Positions 29,328 through 38,800 of a stretch of 64,000 nt of DNA are shown in pieces. How positions within the stretch are numbered: position 1 is the first letter of the stretch; each line of letters opens with the position of its first letter. This DNA is from Galeruca laticollis. Lineage: Eukaryota; Arthropoda; Insecta; Coleoptera; Chrysomelidae. The notes beneath the pieces were generated by a model that saw only the letters and a program-made list of their open reading frames with translations, had not been told where the DNA came from and made no database searches. The position numbers and the translations under genes were made by a program. The DNA lies in NCBI GenBank assembly GCA_963921935.1, contig OY998179.1, positions 53,798,222-53,862,221 on the forward strand, read 5' to 3'.

Positions 29328-32300
29328 GACTAGGAATCCAAAGGCGTATGATTTCTTTATTTTTAATTTTTGCTTTCTCTAACTGATATTTTATTTCCTT
29401 GGCAGGAGGGTGACCTGGGTTGTATGTTTTAATAAAGTCAAGAGAGCTCATGAAGTCTGTTGGTACCAGCCATTTGCGATAATTAGTAGTTGTGATTCAA
29501 TCTATTGCTTTATGTAATGCAAATAGTTCTGCTGTAAGTATTTCAGCTGATTTATGGAGGCTGAAACTGTTTTCTGATGTTTTTTTGTGATAAGCGGTGC
29601 CTACTTTTTCATTCGATTTGGAACCATCTGTGTATGTAATTTGATGTTCTTTGTAGTTTTCTATAATCTGATGACATTTTTGTTTGAACAGTATATGAGG
29701 TGTGGAATTTCTTATGTGTATTGCCAGCTCCTCATTCATTTGTATGTTAGAGGTGTTCCATGGTGGGAAATTGTGAGGGCTGTAGTCATAAGACGCGGGA
29801 TATTCCAAGTTGAGTTTATATCGATAATTTTCTCCAGGTTTGTATTTTTTGTTTGTGAGTTGTATATTTGGGTTACGGATATTGAAAAAATTGTTGAAGG
29901 AAGGATGTTTTTTTTTGAATGTTAAGGGGATTGCATATTTAATAGTAAGTAGCATCCGTCGGTGTTCTGGTGGCATTACTTCTGCTTCACAGTAGATACT
30001 GTTAATGGAGCTTGTTTGAAATGCTCCTAGGGCCATTCGAATAGCAGAGTTCTCTAATGGGGCAATTTTTTGTAGATAACTTTTTGGGGCAGATGAGTAT
30101 GCTATGGACCCATAATCTATTTCAGATTTTATTGTACAGGTTTTTTTTTTCATTTTTGTTGTAGTTTATCTATCTGATTTTTTACGTTTATTGTTGAGTC
30201 GAAGGGGAGTCCTAGAAATTTGTGGTGTGTATTACTCTGAATGTATCGATTGTTGATAGTTATGTTAATATTTTTGGTACAGTTTCTTTTGCGACCAAAA
30301 TTGACCCCGGTTGACTTGTTTGTTGAGAATTTTTGATTGTTATTAATTGCCCATTCCTCTAATAGATTCACGCAGTTTTACTGATTATGTATGCTGATTT
30401 CTGGGTCAGAAGCTGAATGATAGATAAGTAAACCATCTGCATAATGTCTAAAATTGATATAAGGTGGCATGACATTTTCTATATTATTAGCTGCAAGTAT
30501 GAAGAAGGTTCGACTCAAGACAAAACCTTGAGGTACTCCTGAGTTTTGACAAAGTATGTCTGATGTTTTGTTTTTTATTCGTACCTGAAATACTCTCTCT
30601 GTGAGGAAGTTGAGTATGGAGTTAAGCATTGATCCCACTACTATACTTTGCCTGTTTATTGTGTCGAGGGCTTTATTCAAATCAAGGAATAATGCGTTGG
30701 TATGTCTTTGGAGTCGGAAGGCGTCTTGTAGATCAATTATTTCAAAGCCTATTTGATGATCGTTAGTTGACTATTCTTTTCTTAAGCCTGCTTGTTCAGA
30801 GATGAGGAGATTACGCTCCTGTAGGTACCAAGTTAGTCTGTTGTTGATGATCTTTTCCAGTAGTTTACAAAAATGACTAGTGAGAGCTATTGGTCTGTAG
30901 TTTTCTTTTCTGCATATAGGTTTTCCTGGTTTGTGGACTGGAATGAGTATTGATAATTTCCATGCGCTGGGAATTTGGCCGTTTTCCCATATTTTGTTGT
31001 ATAATAGGAGTAAGCTACGTATTACATTTTCGGGTAGATTTTTTATCATAGATATCCTTATGTAGTCTGGTCCAGGAGCTGTGTCTTCTTTGTTCTTCAA
31101 TGCATAGGCTAGTTCATTTTATGTGATTGGCAGGTTGTAGGATATATTTACCGGTTGTATTTGCTTTTTTGTGATAATATGATGGCTAGGATATTTGTTG
31201 TATATTCTAGGGAATTGATAGGCGAATATCTGACTTATATGCTTTGTGTCATCGATCCATACATTGTTCTCTATTAGGTCTGATAAGTTTCTAGTAGGCG
31301 TGCCTTTTAATTTGTTTATTTCGTCCCATATGTCTTTTGATCTGGCGTTAGAGTTGATAGAGTTGGTGAACTTGATCCAGGAAGACAATTTCGCCTCTTT
31401 TATAACTCTTTTTGCTTTTGCTCTGGACTTTTTGAAATGCATGAAATTGTAGCTTGTTGGTTGGCGCTTAAACATGTTTAATGCGCTTTTTCTTTTTTTC
31501 ATTGCTTCTCTGCAGACTTCATTCCACCATGGCACAGGGATTTGTTTGGAATGATTTTTAATTCTCGAGTGTTATTTTCATATGATTCAAAGATAGATTA
31601 AGTAATAATATTTGCGGCTTCATCAGTTCCTAAAAGGTCGATGTTGGGGGCCGTATACTGTAGATTAACATTTTCCGTCAGAGTCTGTTATTTTGTGATT
31701 TAATCTAATACATGGATTAGGAGAGTTTTCCCATAGTAATTTTTCTAGGAGGACCGAGAAGTGATCGCTCCCATGTGTATCATCTAGGGTGCTCCATTGA
31801 TAGTTGGTTGAGAGAATTTGGGAACATAGTGTAATGTCTAAACATGAAAGTGAGGACGTAGAGGAAGATATATGGTAGAGCCATCGTTAAATACATGAAG
31901 ATTTTCATTTTCGATTAGATTTTCTATAATTCTGCCTAGTTGGTCTGTATGAGTTAAACCCCTTTATTGTGTTGTGGGCGTTGAAATCTCCGGTCAGGAT
32001 TATTGGGGATGGTAACTGATGTATTATATTTGTCTTGTCATTTGCGCTGATTTTAGCTGATGGTGGAGGGTAGAGAGTACAAATAGTAGTTTCTATATTT
32101 CCGACGATGGTGACTGCAAGAGCCTCTGAGTTGGTTCATCTTTTTATAGGTATAATTTTCTTTTATGAGTAAAGCTACGCCTCCTGAGGCTCTGAGGAAA
32201 TTAGTGTGGTCTCTTCTCTCTATATTGAAACCTGCTATTTTAAGTTGGTCAGTGGTTTTAAATTGGTTTCTTGAATGGAAAGTACCTGGGGATGGTGTGT

Positions 32301-32471
32301 ATTGGTAAGTAGTTTGAGTTCTTCTAAGTGATTTTAATACCGTTTATGTTCCAGTGGATTAATTTATTCATTTTTATTGGTTTTATTTAGATTACGATCT
32401 TTAGAGCTGTTGCGACTGGAAGAGGTACTTTTCGGGAAAATATCCATTAGAAATTAACATTCCAACGTGGG

Positions 32472-32474
<3 letters not shown>
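29328..32474 (-). pseudogene. I-like LINE: endonuclease, RT and RNase H (proximal part, 5' truncated)
   Basis: Minus strand. A fragment of ORF1 end precedes the probable ORF2 start near 32373 (MNKLIHWNINGI). The APE endonuclease follows (RDHTNFLRASGGVALLI near 32.2 kb; ILTGDFNAHNTI near 31.98 kb), then the linker PWWNEVCREAMKKRK (31.52 kb), APGPDYIRISMIKNLP (31.07 kb), NYRPIALTSHFCKLLEKII (30.87 kb), SGVPQGFVLSRTFF (30.53 kb), motif C FRHYADGLLIY (30.43 kb; second Asp replaced by Gly), and RNase H TYTDGSKSNEKVGTAYH with AEILTAELFALHKAI (29.53-29.64 kb), ending at WIPSHIG at the nested insertion. Frame breaks occur at several points. RNase H plus the LTRLRIGHT tail places it in the I/Jockey group. 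Confidence 0.88.

Positions 32475-32539
<65 letters not shown>
32475..32539. repeat. (AT)n microsatellite
   Basis: Pure AT run between the 5' end of the I-like LINE and a retrozyme-like monomer. Confidence 0.95.
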
Positions 32540-32542
<3 letters not shown>

Positions 32543-32876
32543 AAAGAGCAAACAACAAGTGTTTTCATGGGAAAGCTCGCAAAAATAAAGAGGTTACTGA
32601 AGAGGAGTGGTAACCGTAAACATGCATGTTTCTAGCTCATTAGCCTTTATCAGTACGGTATAACCAAGTATGGATGTGAAACTTGGGAGCAACGATGTTG
32701 AATGAAACATGGAAGAACACAAACAACGGAAAATAACGGGAAAACCAAACGCACATTTGTGCCATCAATTGGAAGATTCCGATTTTGGAACAACAACCAA
32801 TATCAACACGGAGGCGCATCTAGCCCTCCTGTCTGGAAAAAACCAACCCAAGGTGAAGAAACAAGAAGAAGAACTT

Positions 32877-32880
<4 letters not shown>
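32540..32880 (-). mobile_element. Retrozyme-like monomer related to the 358-bp unit at 4.7-5.2 kb
   Basis: Aligned end to end with the 4661-5212 family (for example ATGGAAGAACACAAA and GTGCCATCAATTGGAAG are shared), roughly one unit long, and flanked by AT tracts on both sides. Only scattered substitutions separate it from the dimer, so it is a separate insertion of the same family. The RNA strand is minus, as judged from the ribozyme. Confidence 0.75.
32613..32659 (-). ncRNA. Hammerhead ribozyme with a broken core (G8 to A)
   Basis: Same layout and length as 4734-4780: 6-bp stem I, stem II, GAAA, palindromic stem III and GTT triplet. The core box reads CTGATAA instead of CTGATGA, replacing G8, the general-base partner of C3. 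This copy should not cleave efficiently. Confidence 0.7.
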
Positions 32881-32944
<64 letters not shown>

Positions 32945-32957
32945 ATATATATATATT
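32881..32957. repeat. (AT)n microsatellite
   Basis: AT run with a few TT steps, at the right border of the retrozyme-like monomer. Confidence 0.93.
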
Positions 32958-34699
32958 ATTATAGAGTGAAACACCCTGTATATTAAATAATAAAAATTAA
33001 AGATTGTGCATTGTAATTTAGAAGAATTTTTTTTAAATCTGAATTTTTTTTATCATTTGAATGGAGACAATCTGTATGATACACTATTTGATAGAGGAGG
33101 CATACACAAGACAGACCGTATAATACAATGCACATATATTTGAAGTTAACAGCTGTCATCTAAAAATATTAAGAATTTTCATTTCACATACACACTTAGA
33201 GATTAACAAATGTCAGTTAAAATTTTTATGAAATATTGTTGGGAGAAAACAATATATGAGGTTTAAGCAACTGAAAAATTTAGAATAGAATGTCCTGATA
33301 CGATGGAGGGACGATTCACTGTTTGAAGTGAAGGTTTTCAATGATGAAATTGATAGTCAATTTTGATTGGTAAATAAACGTTTAAAAGAATCACATCAGC
33401 GACAATTACGTTGCTAATGATAAAAAAATTTGAATGAAAAAAGTTGTTGATTATGTAGACTATTCACTAAGAAGTCTCTTTTTGGGGTAGCAAAAATTTG
33501 GAAGAAGAAAAATTATTTTGGTAAAGAAAATTATATTAAATATTTGAGAAATATCAGTTTTGGCTATGGAATTCAAGAAACAAATACATTATACTTACGA
33601 GATATACGTTAATGTAAGTAATTAAGTAAATATTAATAACTACAAAATATAAAAAGGAATTGTTATATATTATGTGGTACTAACCGTGACTTTTCTTTTA
33701 TAAATGGTCAATTGTTGTATTGTGGAAGCAATGTCTCGACAATACCTTTCAGAAAACACTGAATCATGGAATTCATCCAAAGTGTTTTGATGTTGGAAGA
33801 AATACAGCGTCAATTCCTGATTTGGTGGAAATGGACAGGAAGAACGGATTTATTCCAAGAGAGAGAGAGAACCTAAAATAGTTTAAAGGAACTGATCATT
33901 GAGGTGAATAAACAAAAACAGTATAGTGAACAAGGTATTTAAATTCAATTTATTAATACATAAAAAGTTAAACGAACTTACCGATTTGTGTAAAGAGCTG
34001 AACTTTAATGTTACATGGACGCTAAAAAGTTTATAGTTCGCCATCTTCTATAATTCATTTGTATACCAAGTTGCATAATTGTAATTCACCCTTAGAATTA
34101 ATATCTCACCAGAGTATGTGTCTGTTGTATGAATGAATCATTATTTTAGATAGTTGAATTTCTTCAAGAACACTTGTAAAAGAGTAATGTATTTATTTTC
34201 ATCACATTAAACAACGTTTTGCTTCTTTTGAAGAACGATTTTGAACTGTACGTTGAGATTTTCATTTCATCTGGTGATTTCCGCTCCATCTATTTTCTAT
34301 AGGTAGAAGTTTGAACTGACATCTATGAATGGTGCAGAGATTTGATTCCAAGCAGGGCAGGACCGTATTCAGTTCATAATTATTAAGTAAATAATATATT
34401 TTGATCAACAAATTTGTTTTAAAATATAAAGAATTTATTGATTTTTGCGCTAATATGAAAAAAAAAATGAAACCGTTTAATTTTTATATACTTGAACTCT
34501 ACCCTGAGATAAGAAATTTCTCATGCAAGTAGCATAAATGTTTATCACCTATTTAAAATTATCTATATACCGGGCTAATAATAAAAAGTTTAAAGTACAT
34601 CTAAACTAAATAAAATATTAAGTATATTTTTTGTTACAAAGGATAAGTCTATCCAGTTAAAAAAAAATGGCCCTCAATGTAGGGCTAAAATCTATCCAG

Positions 34700-34701
<2 letters not shown>
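32958..34701. other. Unassigned AT-rich sequence
   Basis: I see no gene, conserved motif or obvious repeat here. A short GA-rich run lies near 33860. Confidence 0.5.

Positions 34702-34742
<41 letters not shown>
34702..34742. repeat. (AT)n microsatellite, left border of PLE2
   Basis: Pure AT run directly before the 3' tail of PLE2. Confidence 0.94.
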
Positions 34743-34745
<3 letters not shown>

Positions 34746-34843
34746 AAAGTATTATTTTTCTTCAACCTTCTTAAATAATTTATTTTTTCAATTTCATGGG
34801 TGTCAGGTTGTGTAATTAATTAAATCATTTTATTGTTACTGAC

Positions 34844-34880
34844 GTTTCGTTCCTGGGTTAGGAACTTTCTCAAAGTTTAT
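34844..34880 (-). ncRNA. Degenerate hammerhead-like motif in PLE2 3' tail (left copy)
   Basis: The minus strand reads ACTTTGAGAAA, then stem II GTTCCT-AACCC-AGGAAC, then GAAACGTC and AGT, which pairs with the initial ACT. The inverted copy is at about 42699-42739 on the plus strand. The hairpin and GAAAC are intact, but CTGATGA is replaced by a TTGAGAA-type box. Confidence 0.42.
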
Positions 34881-35065
34881 TATTGACTGAATCAAGTTTC
34901 ATCGTTTACAGTTTAAAATTAAAAAACACATATACAATAGGTAAAAACATTCATAAAACAGACATTTAATTCAAGTACCATCGATACAAATTCTACGACA
35001 TTATACAGGGGGAGTACGGAGAGACATCAGATATATTATTTTATTAAATTATGATAAATCTGACT

Positions 35066-35422
35066 TCAGTTTTTTACATCTTGCTTATCGTTTACTGTAT
35101 TTTCTTCCTTTTTAATGTGCACCATTTCTTTAATTGTTAATTTTTTGTAGTTTGAATCTTGAGCTAAAATTTTGGTGTTTTTAAAATCAAACTCATGGTT
35201 TTCATTGCTTTCATGTTTGTGGAGAGCCGTGGAAGCATTTTTGGTATATTTATGGCGATTTAATCTATTTTCTAAAGTCTGTGTGGTCATTCCTATGTAT
35301 TGTTTTGGACAGTTTAGGCAGGATATAGAATATATAACGTTTGACTTTTTTGTGGTTTTCATTTTACTTTTCAATTTAGTGAATAATGGTGATAGGGTGT
35401 TTTGAGCTCCGTGACATATAGA
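35066..35422 (-). pseudogene. PLE2 C-terminal part: GIY-YIG endonuclease
   Basis: Encodes NVIYSISCLNCPKQYIGMTT followed by LENRLNRHKYTKN, a His cluster (ALHKHESNENHEFD) and LTIKEMVHIKKEE (putative catalytic Glu). It is close to PLE1 but a separate lineage member. The frame runs up to the gypsy target duplication TAGA at 35419-35422 and resumes in phase at 41879. This half on its own has no disabling change that I can see. Confidence 0.88.
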
Positions 35423-35821
35423 TGTAGGTTTTTTATCGTTGTCTAGGGGTTATCTTATCGTCTTCAAACGCCGAGTACATAAAAGAAACACTTTATTATT
35501 GGTCTTTTGATAAACAGTCTCACAATGTACAATATAACAGTAGAAAATATGAGTTTGTATGAGTTTGGTAGGAAAAATATCAATAAGCGTATTAAACACG
35601 TGGACCGTCTGTCACTGTGCTATTCGTCGTCTTACGTCTAGTCGTCGACCTCGAATACTGAATGCGCTCTTGCCCATCGATATTTTCGATGTGCAACTCG
35701 GGGACGGTGTCGTGCCTTTCCGTGTCTCGAACACGCGGTAAAACTAAGGCCAGGCGGTGGAAATAAGTATTGGCATTGTGAGCTGTTCCAATGGGGACTG
35801 TAGGATTGAGTCAATCCTACA
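35423..35821 (-). repeat. Gypsy element 3' LTR (399 bp)
   Basis: Identical by eye to 41476-41874. It has TG...CA ends, and its last 23 bp on the plus strand (35799-35821) form a near-perfect palindrome between TGTAGGATTGA and TCAATCCTACA, so the LTR start in element orientation is itself a hairpin. A minus-strand AATAAA lies at 35492-35497. The 60-codon ORF in each LTR is not meaningful. Confidence 0.95.
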
Positions 35822-38800
35822 CTCGGCCATCCTGCTCAGAATCCGACTCGGATTCGTCGCTTTCGTGGTCGATCCAGGGCTTCATATATTCGGCACACGT
35901 TGTAGTTCGGATAGGCCCTTCATGGTCTCCAATTTTTGCAACTTCATATCTATCATTTCTTTTTACTTTAACAACTTCATAGGGGCCTAAAAATTTTCTC
36001 TTTAGTTTAGGATCTGGTGTGAATTGGGTTCTTTTTATGGCAATCAAATCGTTTATCTTATATGTTTTTGCCTTTTTTCTCCTCAAATTATAACCCTTTT
36101 TGTTTTCATTCTGCACTTTCGATATTTGTTCTTTACATTTTCTTCGTATTTCGTTTCTTTCTTCATCAAAAATTTTTATTATCTCTTCTTCTATAATTTC
36201 CTTAACTTTAATGTCTCCTTTACTCTTCATTTTAACACCAACTAATACTTCAAAAGGGGTCGTACCTATGCTTCGCTGATAGGTGGAGTTTATAGCGGTC
36301 TGTACTTTGTCGACATATTTGTACCATTTTCCGGGATCTTCCAGACTGAGCTTTGTCAAAATAGGAATAAGGGTCCTATTCACTCTTTCCACTTGCCCAT
36401 TACCTCGTGGGACTCCACAAGTCGTTAACACGTGCTTAATATTTTCTTCCCGGCAGTATGATTCAAATGCTTCAGAACGAAATGCTGCTCCTCTGTCAGA
36501 TATTATTCTGGAAGGGTTTCCAAATATTTTACGTTGCCTTTCAAGGCAACATATAACTTCATTTGTAGTAGTTGATTTCGTCGGATAAAGCCAGACAAAT
36601 TTCGAAAAGTCGTCTATTATTACAAGGATGTGTTGATAATTTTTGTTTGTTGTTTTCATTGGACCCAGATGATCTATGTGGTAGGTTTCTAGCGGACCTT
36701 CTAACTTTGGTATGGGATGTAGCATTCCTTCTTTCTTTCCCTCCTTCTTGTTTCCTAATATACAAGGTATACAGTTATTGTTGATTGCTTCTATTTTTTC
36801 TTTCAGTCTTGGTATGTAAAATTCTTTATTTATTACTTCTTCTGTCTTCTTTGTTGAAAAATGCCCCATCTCGTGAGCTTTTCTTATTATTTCAGTCTGC
36901 ATGTTTTTTGGAACAACCAGTAATTTCAGTCCATTTTCATATTTGTACAATATATCATGCTCCAAATAAAAATCTTCATATTCTTCTATAGACAAAATTC
37001 TTTTTATCGTCTTGATATGCTCGTCTTTATCTTGTGCCTGCCTGATTCTCTGAATAACACCACATTCCGTAGCGATTGTCAAGACTACAGGATTTCTACT
37101 AAGAGCATCCACGTGGGCCATCTGAGTACCTCTTCTGTGCTCAATTTCATATTGGAATTCTTCTAGCATCAGGGCCCATCTTGCAACTCGCGTTGTAAGA
37201 TCCTTCTTCTCCATGGTTTTTGTGAATGCGTCACAATCTGTAACTATTTTAAATTTTGTTCCAAGCAAGTAGATTCGGAATTTCTTTATGCTTCTAATGA
37301 TGGCAAGTACTTCAAGCTCATAGCTCGAATACTTCATCTCTGCAGGGGTCGTCTTTCTACTCATGTAGTATATTGGGTGCAGCTTCGAATCGTCACTAGA
37401 TCTCTGCAACAGGCATGCTCCATAACCATGTATGCTTGCGTCGGTATGTAGTTCGGTATAGGCTCCTTGTTCATAAATATGTAACACTGGTTCACAAATG
37501 AGTTTTGCCTTTAGAGTTTCGAACGCTTCTCTTTGTGATGATCCGAACTTAAACTCTTCATCTTTTCGGAGTAAGTCACTCAAGGGCTTCGCGATATGGG
37601 CATATCCAGCAATAAATTTTCTGAAATATCCAGTTAGACCCAAGTAGGATTGAATTTGTTTCTGGTTAGTCGGCTCTGGGAATTTCTTGATCGCCAGAAT
37701 TTTAGCTTCGCCTGGTTGGACTTTTCCGTTGCTCACGACGAACCCTAAAAATTCTACTTTGTTTTTCAACAGTTGGCACTTTTTCTTTTTTATGTCTAAT
37801 CCATATTCTTCTGCTACCTTTAACACAAGTTTTAGTCTTTCTATCCCGTCTTCTTCGTTTGCGCTCAAGATGATAACATCGTCCATATAGTATATAACAT
37901 ACTTTTTAGCAGTCAATTCTCTGAAGATATGAGCAATAAATCGCTGGAAAACAGCTGGACTATTGCACAAACCAAATGGGCATTTCATGAACTCGTACTG
38001 TCCGTTCGGCGTTACGAAAGACGTGTATTTTGTACTGCTGTCTTCTAAGGGCACATGAAAGAATCCATTCTTTAGATCAATAGTGCTAAATATCCTTGCA
38101 CCTTGTAAGCTATCTAGGACATCTTCGACAAGGGGAAGTGGGAATCTATCGCGTATTATATTTTTGTTTAGTTTGCGATAATCGCAACAAATTCTGGTTC
38201 GGCCATCCTTCTTTTCAACCAGGACTATAGGGCTGGCAAAATCCGAACAACTTGGTTTTATTATTCCGTCTTTCAACCATTCCTCTATCTGTCTATCTAC
38301 TTCTTCCTTCTCCGGTGCTGACAATCTTCTAGGTCGTTGATAAATTGGTTCTTCGCTTTTTAGTACGATCTTCATTTCGATGTTCGTCGTCTTAATTTTG
38401 TGAGGTTGATAGTCTTCTATCAGTTTTTTCACTTCTTTTCTATATTCCGAGTTTTTTATGTGTGTTACGTCTACTTCACATTCTTCGCCTTCCTCCTCTA
38501 CCATAATGTGCATTATAGAATTTTCTTCGGTTCTTTTGTATATTACTATACCATCGTCTCTGATATTAATACTAGCTTGCTCCAAAATATTGTTTCCAAC
38601 TATTGCCCGATGCGATGTAACCGCTTGTGGAATTACATGAAATTTGAGGTCAAAATTTTCACCATTAATCTCAGCTTGGGTATAAAACAATCCCAATGTT
38701 TTTACTTTGGTGTTTTCGCCAAGGCCTTTTAATACTATACTGTCAGGAGTCAAACCGATGTTCTGGAAATGAGCATTATAAAAATCTTCTCTGATTGTAC

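Noticed and set aside
35559..35741. Identical 60-codon ORFs at 35559 and 41612
   Set aside because: They lie inside the two gypsy LTRs on the strand opposite to the element and are duplicated because the LTRs are.
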